From positions 26,665,050-26,729,049 of the forward strand of contig CP092868.1 of assembly GCA_030710605.1 (NCBI GenBank): a stretch of 64,000 bases of DNA, read 5' to 3'. The position numbers were made by a program, and so were the translations under genes. The stretch is from Cordylochernes scorpioides. Taxonomy: Eukaryota; Arthropoda; Arachnida; Pseudoscorpiones; Chernetidae. The notes beneath the pieces were generated by a model. That model searched no databases, had not been told where the DNA came from, and saw only the letters and a list, made by a program, of their open reading frames with translations. Positions 21,638 to 31,518 of this stretch are shown here, piece after piece. Position 1 is the first letter of the stretch. Each line of letters begins with the position of its first letter.

Positions 21638-23385
21638 GCTGTGATAGAGATGCACGGAGGCTCTTCATTGGACATGACAACAACAAGAAGTCATTATAAT
21701 TGACATGGACCCAGAACAGCAGCTTTACACACCCAAGATTGAGAACATTGCTGTGATAGAGATGTATGGAGACATCTGAGGCTCTTCATTGGACACGACA
21801 ACAACAAGAAGTCATTATAATTGACATGGACCCAGAACAGCAGCTTTACACACCCAAGATAGAGAACATTGCTGTGATAGAGATGTACGGAGACATCTGA
21901 GGCTCTTCATTGGACACGACAACAACAAGAAGTCATTATAATTGACATGGACCCAGAACAGCAGCTTTACACACCCAAGATAGAGAACATTGCTGTGATA
22001 GAGATGTATGGAGACATCTGAGGCTCTTCATTGGACACGACAACAACAAGAAGTCATTATAATTGACATGGACCCAGAACAGCAGCTTTACACACCCAAG
22101 ATAGAGAACATTGCTGTGATAGAGATGTATGGAGACATCTGAGGCTCTTCATTGGACACGACAACAACAAGAAGTCATTATAATTGACATGGACCCAGAA
22201 CAGCAGCTTTACACACCCAAGATAGAGAACATTGCTGTGATAGAGATGTATGGAGACATCTGAGGCTCTTCATTGGACACGACAACAACAAGAAGTCATT
22301 ATAATTGACATGGGCCCAGAACAGCAGCTTTACACACCCAAGATAGAGAACATTGCTGTGATAGAGATGCACGGAGACATCTGAGGCTCTTCATTGGACA
22401 CGACAACAACAAGAAGTCATTATAATTGACATGGACCCAGAACAGCAGCTTTACACACCCAAGATAGAGAACATTGCTGTGATAGAGATGCACGGAGACA
22501 TCTGAGGCTCTTCATTGGACACGACAACAACAAGAAGTCATTATAATTGACATGGACCCAGAACAGCAGCTTTACACACCCAAGATAGAGAACATTGCTG
22601 TGATAGAGATGCACGGAGACATCTGAGGCTCTTCATTGGACACGACAACAACAAGAAGTCATTATAATTGACATGGACCCAGAACAGCAGTTTTACACAC
22701 CCAAGATAGAGAACATTGCTGTGATAGAGATGCACGGAGACATCTGAGGCTCTTCATTGGACACGACAACAACAAGAAGTCATTATAATTGACATGGACC
22801 CAGAACAGCAGCTTTACACACCCAAGAAAGAGAACATTGCTGTGATAGATATGTACGGAGACATCTGAGGTTCTTCATTGGACACGACAACAACAAGAAG
22901 TCATTATAATTGACATGGACCCAGAACAGCAGTTTTACACACCCAAGATAGAGAACATTGCTGTGATAGAGATGTACGGAGACATCTGAGGCTCTTCATT
23001 GGACACGACAACAACAAGAAGTCATTATAATTGACATGGACCCAGAACAGCAGCTTTACACACCCAAGAAAGAGAACATTGCTGTGATAGAGATGTACGG
23101 AGACATCTGAGACTCTTCATTGGACACGACAACAATAAGAAGTCATTATAATTGACATGGACCCAGAACAGCAGTTTTACACACCCAAGATAGAGAACAT
23201 TGCTGTGATAGAGATGTACGGAGACATCTGAGACTCTTCATTGGACACGACAACAACAAGAAGTCATTATATTTGACATGGACCCAGAACAGCAGTTTTA
23301 CACACCCAAGATAGTGGACATTGCTGTGATAGAGATGTACGGAGATATCTGAGGTTCTTCATTGGACACGACAACAACAACATAT
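21638..23385. repeat. 121-bp satellite array, about 14 units
   Basis: Each unit carries GCTGTGATAGAGATG, GGAGACATCTGAGGCTCTTC, ATTGGACACGACAACAACAA, and CCCAGAACAGCAGCTTTAC. Units differ by scattered substitutions (GTACGG, GTATGG or GCACGG; GCAGC or GCAGT), and the middle units are almost identical. The first unit lacks about 11 bp. Minus-strand 64-codon open frames here are the unit repeated and not genes. ACAACAACAA-type tails and dispersed single monomers (11484, 23820) point to a LINE 3' end origin. Confidence 0.95.
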
Positions 23386-23447
23386 AATTGAATATAAAGT
23401 TGTCCCAAAAGTTCTTAAACACCTGTAACAAATTAAAAATTTCTTAA

Positions 23448-23693
23448 CCCTTTAGGTGCCGGCCGTTTTCAAGGTCATTCCTGATTATCATTATCCTTCA
23501 AAAGACATCAAACTATTCTTTAAATTATTTTTTAATGAACGCTTTTATGATTCATACAAATATATGAAACACAATGCAACAGAATATGCGCTTTAAAATA
23601 CAATTAATTAATTTTCATTAGATTTTTTTTAAGGAGAAAAAGAGCGTCAAGTCACATCAAACCGATACATCGGCTTGTCTGGTGCTTAAAGGG
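23448..23693. mobile_element. PiggyBac-type MITE
   Basis: 246 bp with inverted ends CCCTTTAGGTGCC and GGTGCTTAAAGGG, bounded exactly by TTAA at 23444-23447 and 23694-23697. TTAA duplication with CCCTTT ends is the piggyBac signature. No transposase inside. Confidence 0.8.
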
Positions 23694-23819
23694 TTAAAAC
23701 TTTTTTTTTCTTATTACTTGGCGAATAATATTATTACGGCGAATACATAATAACACATAATACAATTACTTTATAAATACTACAAAGCCATTATACATAA
23801 CGACGAATTATTATGGCGA

Positions 23820-23912
23820 ATAATATTGGTGATAGTGGACATTGCTGCTGCAGTGATAGAGATGCATGGAGACATCTGAGACTCTTCATTGGACACGACG
23901 ACAACAACAATA
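23820..23912. repeat. Diverged 121-bp satellite monomer
   Basis: A single unit with GTGATAGAGATGCATGGAG, ACATCTGAGACTCTTCATTG, and GACACGACGACAACAACAA, about 430 bp beyond the array. Confidence 0.75.
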
Positions 23913-24336
23913 ATATTGGTATTTCAATTTTTATGCAAGTGTTTACGAATTTTTGGGACAACCTTGTTTGTAATAACATTTTCGGTTTAAATTTAATAGA
24001 AACATTAATATATTTAGTAACTTTTATATTTATTTTAATGAAACTCGTTTTGACTTAAATAACAATGCTTTTGATATAAAATAATGATAAGTATAAACGA
24101 GTTTCACGGTCTAAAATAAATACCAAAAGGTAGTATAAAAAATAGGAAATTTTCAATAAGAATGTTTTAATAAAAACCAAAAATAACATTTTTTAAACTT
24201 CAAATTTTATATATATATGTTATGGTTATATAGTTTAATTTAATATATATTCAATTTTATTTATAAAATTCCAGAATTTTTTTTTCAAGTAATACGTTTT
24301 TTAGTAAATTAAATTTTATTGCCATCTATCGTTAAA

Positions 24337-24517
24337 ATTTTACACAAATAAATTTACTGGCAATGCGTTTCTTTTAAATATAATCATTCTTTTATTTATT
24401 CTGTCTGTTTATCACGTTCAAATATATTGTCAATATAAATATACATCAGGTCTGTAGAGATAATATTTGATGATATTTAAAAGAAACGCATTGCCAGTAA
24501 ATTTATTTGTGTAAAAT
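24337..24517. mobile_element. Short fold-back element
   Basis: The 44-bp arms ATTTTACACAAATAAATTT / ACTGGCAATGCGTTTC and complement are perfect apart from the loop side. The loop is about 90 bp. No coding sequence. Confidence 0.75.
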
Positions 24518-24629
24518 AAGTTTTTTTATATATTTAAATAATTTCAAACAAGCTATAAAAAGGAAAGAGTTAAAATAAATTAATAAATTAATTTTATATT
24601 AAATATAAAGAATATTTAAAAATTTATTA

Positions 24630-24881
24630 TTCCAAAGAGTTACTACACCGAGAAGAAACTAACCAAACGACGTTTGTTTTGTTTGGTTTTAAAGACAGCG
24701 CGAATATAGCGTCCTCTAGGTCACACTGAGCATGCGTACAACTTTTCTGAAGCAGACGACCGCGACTGGCGTTTGGAATAACACGTTGATCGTCTGCAGT
24801 GTGAGCGCACCAATCTTTTATTCTTCTTCGTTAAATCTTGCAAGTTGGGGACTGCTGTCGTCTGGCTTTCTAAATGAACAA
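24630..24881 (+). other. Possible promoter and first exon
   Basis: A GC-richer, CpG-containing island in AT-rich DNA. A forward start codon at 24874 (AAATGAAC) is followed directly by a good splice donor, GTAAGT at 24882-24887. A pyrimidine stretch, CTTTTATTCTTCTTCG, at about 24813 could be a transcription start region. Inverted GCAGACGA / TCGTCTGC pieces at 24751 and 24791 leave open that this is a mobile element. No downstream exon was found. Confidence 0.25.
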
Positions 24882-24889
24882 GTAAGTTT

Positions 24890-25320
24890 TCTTTTCTTTA
24901 TTCTCTGTATTTATATCACATTCAAATATATTGTCAATATAAATATACATTTTTTAACGTGAATTTATTCTCAAAAGAACAACAATTTATTTACAATACA
25001 TAGATGAAGAAATAGTTAACGTACACTGTAAAAAATACGATTTTGTTGTTGTTATTATTATAATTTTTGAAAAAATTTCGTTTATGTTGAATATGTAAAT
25101 AAAATTTCCTTATCGTTCTCGTTATCACACACACAATGAAATATTAATAATATAATTATTTTAAATGGTAAATACATTTATATATATGGTATCTATATAG
25201 AATATATACAATATAAACGAACTTAAACATTTGATTATTAACGGTTGAAACGAATTGAAACTATTTTGAATCAATTATTCTATATGGGTCTACTCTAATA
25301 TTTCGATTGGATCAAACACC
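24890..25320. other. AT-rich spacer
   Basis: No gene seen. A TTCAAATATATTGTCAATAT segment at 24922 also occurs at 24419 in the fold-back loop. Confidence 0.4.
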
Positions 25321-25327
25321 TTTATTC

Positions 25328-25495
25328 TCTATACATATAAAATGAAAGGATTTAAAAGCACGAATGTTTCTTTTATACATAATACAAACTTCTACTGTCC
25401 TTACTGCGATGAAAAAATATAATGGCAGTAGAAGTTTGTATTATGTATAAAAGAAACATTCGTACTTTTAAATCCTTTCATTTTATATGTATAGA
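25328..25495. mobile_element. FB-1 minimal palindrome
   Basis: Nearly perfect inverted arms of about 75 bp (TCTATACATATAAAATGAAA, GCACGAATGTTTCTTTTATAC) around a loop of about 20 bp. The central core GGCGAAACCGC seen in other FB-1 copies is absent, leaving only the arms. Confidence 0.8.
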
Positions 25496-25639
25496 TGGCG
25501 TGTTATTACTTTGTGGTAATTTATTCTCTATAAGGGATATGCCTCTCGAAACCTTTTAGACACTTTTATTATCTTCTGATCTTTAACCGACATTTCAATA
25601 CCAATATCTTTATATTGTTTCCTATGACCCATCTGGATT

Positions 25640-27190
25640 TCTATGGGTCATTTTGATTCCTATGGCTCCCACAAAACAACTGTCATTCACGAAGAGAGAG
25701 ATTCTATCTACACTACTCACTCCCTCAATAAAAAAAGATGAAACAAAACACATTTTCATCATGCATCATTTGGATCCTAAGGCCCCTTTTGATTCCTATG
25801 ACCCACCTGGATTCCTATGGCTCCCACAAAACAACTGTCATTCACGAAGAGAGAGATTCTATCTACACTACTCACTCCCTCAATAAAAAAAAAGATGGAA
25901 CAAAACACATTTTCATCATGCATCATTTGAATCCTATGGCCCCTTTTGATTCCTATGATCCACCTGGATTCCTATGGCTCCCACAAAACAACTGTCATTC
26001 ACGAAGAGAGAGATTCTATCTACACTACTCACTCCCTTAATAAAAAACGATGGAACAAAACACATTTTCATCATGCTTCATTTGAATCCTATGGCCCCTT
26101 TTGATTCCTATGATCCACCTGGATTCCTATGGCTCCCACAAAACAGCTGTCATTCACGAAGAGAGAGATTCTATCTACACTACTCACTCCCACAAAAAGA
26201 TGGGAACAAAATACATTTTCATCATGCATCATTTGAATCCTATGGTTCATTTTGATTCCAATGGTCCATTTTGATTTCTATGGCTCACACAAAACAACTG
26301 TCATTCACGAAGAGAGAGATTCTATCTACACTACTCACTCCCACAAAAAGATGGAAACAAAATACATTTTCATCATGCATCATTTGAATCCTATGGTTCA
26401 TTTTGATTCCAATGGTCCATTTTTGATTTCTATGGACCCCACAAAACAACTGTCAGCAAGTCATCCACGAAGAGAATCCATCTACTCTCAATCCCTCAAT
26501 AAAAAAGATGAAAAAAAAACACATTTTCATCATGCATCATTTTAATCCTACGGCCCCTTTTGACTCATATGGCCCATTTTGATTCCTAGGGCCCCATATA
26601 AAATAACTGTCATCAAGTCATCTACAAGAGAATCCATCTACACTAATAACTCCCACAAAAGGATGAAACAAAATACATTTTCATCATGCATCATTTGAAT
26701 CCTATGGTTCATTTTGATTCCTATGGGTCATTTTGATTTCTATGGACCCTACAAAACAACTGTCATCAAGTCATCCACGAAAATAATCCATCTACACTAA
26801 TCACTCCCTCAATAAAAAAAAATATGAAAAAAAAAAACACATTTTCATCATGCACCACTTGAATTTTATGGGCTCGTTTGATTCCTATGGCCCATTTTGA
26901 TTCCTATGATCCATATAAAACAACTGTCATCAAGTCATCTACAAGAGAATCCTTCTACACTACTCACTCCCACAAAAGATGAAAAAAAAAAAAAACACAC
27001 ACACATTTTTATCATGCATCACTTGATTCTTATGGTTATTTTTTATTCATATGACCCATCTGGATTCCTATGGCTCCTACAAAACAACTTTCATCAAATC
27101 ATCCACGAAATGAATCCATCTACACTAATCACTCCCTCAATAAAAAAAGATAAAAAAAAAACCTTTTCGTATCATGCATCCTTTAAGTCT
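25640..27190. repeat. About 155-bp tandem array, roughly ten units
   Basis: The marker ACATTTTCATCATGCATCA recurs near 25751, 25910, 26063, 26214, 26365, 26521, 26680, 26847 and 27005, at spacings of 151 to 167 bp. Units carry GGATTCCTATGGCTCCCAC, AAAACAACTGTCATTCACG, and AAGAGAGAGATTCTATCTAC. Variation rises toward the right end. The overlapping forward frames (up to 115 codons) shift from unit to unit and are not a gene. Confidence 0.9.
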
Positions 27191-27390
27191 CTTCTGAGAA
27201 TTCCGCACCAATTGCACTTCCCAATCTTTTCTTTTAATATCTGAATTCTGAGGCGGGGGGATTTGATATCGTTCTGTACTGTTCTCTTGGGTAAAAGTGT
27301 GGCAGACTATCAATTCAATAAATTATTCCCCTATATCAATATTAAGATGAAAACATTCGGCTTTTCAGGAATAATTCAAGAAAAAGGTAT

Positions 27391-27597
27391 CTCCTGATTG
27401 TGAAACTAAAAGTTTATGATGGCTTGCGCCAATTGTCGGAATAAAATTAATCGTTGATTTTTAATTTTTTTCCAAAATTTGTTAAATATCCATTCTTGGT
27501 TAATCATATTTTTGCCAATTCTGGGATAATGATAATCGATATTTATTCCGACACATGGCGCAAGCCATCAGTAACTTTTAGTTTCATAATCGGGAAA
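27391..27597. mobile_element. Palindrome of the HHR-B tail
   Basis: The arms CTCCTGATTGTGAAACTAAA / GATGGCTTGCGCC and complement are the GATGGCGCAAGCCATC end of the HHR-B repeats (30841, 47430) in inverted duplicate, without the ribozyme. Confidence 0.7.
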
Positions 27598-27771
27598 TGT
27601 CTTTCTCTTAATTTATCGATCTCTCCTAAGTACAGTTTAACTTTTGTACTATTTTTTTTTCAGAATAAGAATAGAAATCAATAAAGGTTTTAAATGATAA
27701 TAGATGAGGTTTCAAAATGCAAACGCTTTTCAACCGGATTTAAAAGGTTTTTGAAGGAAGCAGAGGTTGTT

Positions 27772-28520
27772 AATACTTGGTTATCTCGTGTGTCTTTAAT
27801 AAAGGTCACTGTAATATCTTTCAGATTTATTGTCTGAATCCCGATATACATGGTAAAAGGTACAACTTTCTTAAGTTTTGTTCACACTTGGTTATCTGGT
27901 GTGTCTTCAATAAAGTTCACTGTAATATCTTTCACAGAGTTATTGTCTGAATCCCGATATACATGCTAAAAGGTACAACTTCCTTAAGTTTTGTTCACAC
28001 TTGGTTATCTCGTGTGTCTTCAATAAAGGTCACTGTAATATCTTTCAAAGTTATTGTCTGAATCCCGATATACATGTTAAAAGGTACAATTTCCTTAAGT
28101 TTTGTTCACACTTGGTTATCTCGTGTGTTTTCAATAAAGGTCACTGTAATATCTTTCAGAGTTATTGTCTGAATCCCGATATACATGCTAAAAGGTACAA
28201 CTTCCTTAAGTTTTGTTCACACTTGGTTATCTGGTGTGTCTTCAATAAAGTTCACTGTAATATCTTTCACAGAGTTATTGTCTGAATCCCGATATACATG
28301 TTAAAAGGTACAACTTTCTTAAGTTTTGTTCACACTTGGTTATCTCGTGTGTCTTCAATAAAGGTCACTGTAATATCTTTCAGAGTTATTGTCTGAATCC
28401 TGATATACATGCTAAAAGGTACAACTTCCTTAAGTTTTGTTCACACTTGGTTATCTCGTGTGTCTTCAATAAAGGTCACTGTAATATATTTCAGAGTTAT
28501 TGTCTGAATCCTGATATAAA
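27772..28520. repeat. About 112-bp array derived from a MITE
   Basis: Seven units start near 27775, 27885, 27998, 28106, 28217, 28331 and 28439. Each has CACACTTGGTTATCTCGTG, TTCAATAAAGGTCACTG, and GATATACATGCTAAAAGG. The unit equals the right-hand half of the mariner-like MITE at 9073-9259. Joints fall at TTTTGTT/TTTTGTC, which occurs at two places in the MITE. Confidence 0.9.
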
Positions 28521-28985
28521 TGGTAAAAATATTATTATTATTTAGACTTGAGCTCTCTGATGAAAATTAATTAATATGACTTTTTTTTTTTCACAGATGA
28601 GAAATAACGCTCTATTTTTATATCTATCTATTAATTTTCAAAATATAGGTTTCAAATTTCTAATTGCAGAATGAAATATTAACTCGATGCTAAAAATAAA
28701 CCAGCAGTTTTTTTTTGTTGTCAAAAATCTAAACATTAATTTTTGTGAGAAAAAGGCTTAATAGACAGTTTAAATTTATTATTTAACTCCCCTATATTAC
28801 ATAACCTTAAAATTTTAATTAAGTGTAACCTTGAAGCTTTATTACGAAACTTAGCTGTTATTTTGCTATTAAAAATCTCCCTACACATCATCCGTTTACC
28901 CCTGATTCTATATTATTTTCCTAAAATGACTCTTTCTTTATGAATTTACAAGTTTCTTCCTATTTGCGGTGATACTCTATAAGAT
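28521..28985. other. AT-rich spacer
   Basis: No gene seen. Confidence 0.4.
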
Positions 28986-28989
28986 ATGT

Positions 28990-29375
28990 GATCATCTTCT
29001 TTCTTATCTCCACTCAATCATATTAGGGTATCAAGCTTGTAGAACTTGACAACCATCTTGACTGGGTGAAGTAGAATGCGTCTGCCTTTGTCATTAAGAC
29101 TGGGAGCACTACTCAGTGGCAGGCCGACTTAGCTCCAAAAGAAATGGCCGCCTCTGACATGAGGAACAGACACCATGTGTAGCCGCTCCTAACATGGACT
29201 ACAGACTCATCCTGTATCCCTGTATCAGGAGCCCTTACAGGGTACTATCAGCCGGGCCAGCTGAGTCCTGGTTTTTTAGTGAGCTTGTTACTGCTCCCTC
29301 TCCTCCTTTTTCATTCGGGCTTGGGACCGGCAAAGGCGGAGTTATAAGTGTTCTTAATAAAGTTGTATGTTTCAA
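28990..29375. pseudogene. Back-to-back LINE end fragments
   Basis: The left part (28990-29095) read on the minus strand gives a tail like the 33660-33860 remnant: a Leu/Ser-rich C-terminus ending KLDTL-like then a stop, and TGATTGAGTGGAGATAAGAAAG. The right part (29095-29375, +) ends with CTTAATAAAGTTGTATG, a LINE-like 3' end. Neither keeps an intact domain. Confidence 0.4.
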
Positions 29376-29529
29376 AATAAAATTGTTAAAAAAAAACGTT
29401 TAAAAACTACATAAAATTATTTCTCACAATAACTTTATTTTTGTTTTAAAATGAAAAGCTTTCATGTGATAATCGCTCTTCAACAGGCTTAATTAAAACA
29501 TTGACAGTTTCTTACATTTTTTTAAAATT

Positions 29530-29980
29530 TCAGTTGTAACTATCCACGCTGTATATTTCACCCACACATACAGCTTTATTAAGACAACCGGTCTTATACA
29601 GATTCACCACAGGAAGGAAGCATAGATAGATCTCCTATACTCTAGGCAGCGCAGAACCCAACAACAGCCTCCAGGTCCGACACATGTCCAGTGGCTACAG
29701 AATCCACCGTACATAGGTTAGCGTATCACTGAAAGTGTGGAATCAGCCGCGTTCTAGTCTTCGCTTTCCTCATCCAAATGGACCACGGCATTCGGCGATT
29801 CTATTAATCTCCTCCGAACGGTGACTGCGGTCTTGTAGAATTTATATAAACCAAAGAGAAGACCTTGATCAAACATCATTGCATTCATCCAGTTATATAT
29901 TTATTGACTATCGGATTGAGACAAGGATAAATCACCCAAGAGTTCTTTTCTCTGTTTCTCCAAGCAAAAGCAACAACAAA
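29530..29980 (-). pseudogene. LINE 3' end, minus strand
   Basis: The minus strand reads GLLFGLYKFYKTAVTVRRRL near 29860, then a stop, a GC-normal 3'UTR, and AATAAAGCTGTATGTG at 29575. The 3' portion (29560-29750) matches 35395-35605 closely, so these are two insertions of a single family. Confidence 0.55.
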
Positions 29981-30179
29981 TTTAATTAAGCCCGTTGAGG
30001 GAGATTATCACTTGAAAGCTTGCATTTTAAAATAAAAAGAAACTTATTGTGATAATTTTTTTTCGTAGATTTTCAAAAGCTGTACGTTGTGTGTATGTAT
30101 TAATTTACAAGTTTAAACAATGGATATTTTCTCGGTGAGATATTTACTGAATTATCTGTATAAAAATGTCTTTATCAAC

Positions 30180-30480
30180 TTAACACCTTATATCACTGAA
30201 AATTAGAAATATATATATTTTTTAAACGCTACTTTTTTTAAAAATTTGTGGATAAATGCCTGGAGCAGTAAATTACCCCCAAAGGAACGAAACCGAAGCC
30301 AAAAAAAAAAAAAAAAAAAATCCGTGAGGCGAAGGGTTTCATATTTAACCGAGCTTTCGAGCATTTTTGCCCTTCTACAGGAGTCAAAATGTAGTTTTAC
30401 TACTGTAGAAAGGTAAATACGCTCGAAAACTCGACTAAATGAAAAAAATAAAAATAAAAACTTCACATGAAACTTATCGT
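30180..30480. mobile_element. FB-3-like palindrome with degenerate hammerhead
   Basis: The inverted pair CCGAGCTTTCGAGCATTTTT / CGCTCGAAAACTCG and CCCTTCTACAGGAG / CTACTGTAGAAAGG frame a small loop (30345-30440). On the minus strand CUGUAGA, GGGC...GCUC and GAAAGC are in hammerhead order but with altered core bases. Confidence 0.45.
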
Positions 30481-30840
30481 CTCACGATTTTGTGTTTTTG
30501 TTAGCTACTTTTTCTATTTTAAAATATATAATTAAAACCTATTTCTGCATTCCTTTTACTGCAATGATTACATATTGAAAGAGGAGGGGCCTGGCTCATC
30601 TGTAGTAAACCTTTATAAGCGGTTTTCCCCCCATTTTAATCTTACAGACCGCTTCAAACTATTATATTGGACTTAGTTTCTTACATACTCTGCCTTTTTT
30701 GCTATTGAATATAGTAAATTGTGATGTTTTGAAAGAGCTATAGGAAATTACGTGTATGAATAATATATAATTAAGTATATATATTATATATATATAAAAA
30801 AAGTAGTACAAAAGTGAAATTATACTGGGATCAGGAGGAT

Positions 30841-31065
30841 AAATATTTGAAAAAAAAAAAGTGAGGTACAGCTTACACCACGATGATGAGGGCCAACAGC
30901 CCGAAACGCGTACGTGGTTAGATTTTTATTGATTAATCAAGAATGGGTATTTGGCCCATTCTGAAAAAAATAAAAATCAGCGATTAGTTGATATTTATTC
31001 CGACAGATGGCGCAAGCCATCAGCAAATTTTAGTTGCATGATCAAGTATATGCCTTTTTTTCTTA
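30841..31065 (+). mobile_element. Hammerhead-bearing repeat, family HHR-B
   Basis: The hammerhead at 30878-30917 is followed by TTTTTATTGATTAATCAAG, a TGGGTATTTGGCCCATTC hairpin, a GACAGATGGCGCAAGCCATC palindrome, and an ATATGCC end. The order parallels HHR-A (ribozyme, GGCCAA block, GATGNCGC palindrome, ATATGCC end), so the two are sister families. A further copy is at 47430-47590. Confidence 0.7.
30878..30917 (+). ncRNA. Hammerhead ribozyme with one core change
   Basis: CCACG, AUGAUGA, GGGCCAACAGCCC helix, GAAA, CGCGUA, CGUGG. The stems are intact, but the first core base is A where C is invariant (AUGAUGA for CUGAUGA). Likely weak or inactive. Confidence 0.6.
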
Positions 31066-31082
31066 TATATATATATACACAG

Positions 31083-31268
31083 TGTTGTGTTGTTTATCTT
31101 TTATAAACTACAACTTATATATTTATTATTTAATTATAATTGTTTATTTATCACACACATTTAAATTTAGTAAAGATTAATTATATATTTACAAAACACA
31201 GTCAGTGTATTCTTCTTAATTCCATTTTCTTAAATTCACATCACTTATATATTTCACACTATTCTACA
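31083..31268 (-). repeat. 3' LTR of the 2.5-kb Gypsy element
   Basis: 186 bp, TG...CA, adjoining the polypurine tract. Confidence 0.93.
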
Positions 31269-31513
31269 TATTCCTCCCCCATCATGTCCTTAAATCTAGA
31301 AGGAACATGTATTTGTCTTCCACTTCTAGTGATGACAGTCTTGTTTTCATTCTCATTAGGTGATTCATTTGGGTATAAACAGTCCATATCAGATATAGCA
31401 ATCTGCTCTTCTGGTACAATATCTTCTAAGGTTGCTTCTTGTTCTGGTAGATACCTTGAAGTACTAGGAAGTTCCATTCTAATTTCTGGAGTCTTAATCA
31501 AAGTGGTATTCAA
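31259..31513 (-). pseudogene. C-terminal end of Gypsy pol, other frame
   Basis: An 84-codon minus-strand frame just past the main ORF, in a different frame. It ends TRSGRQIHVPSRFKD then MMGEEYVE, resembling the basic RSGR...PSRF tail of Gypsy pol proteins. The ORF overlaps the polypurine tract and enters the LTR. It lacks an ATG at its first residue, so a frameshift, or termination-reinitiation, separates it from the upstream protein. Confidence 0.5.
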
Positions 31514-31518
31514 ATCAA

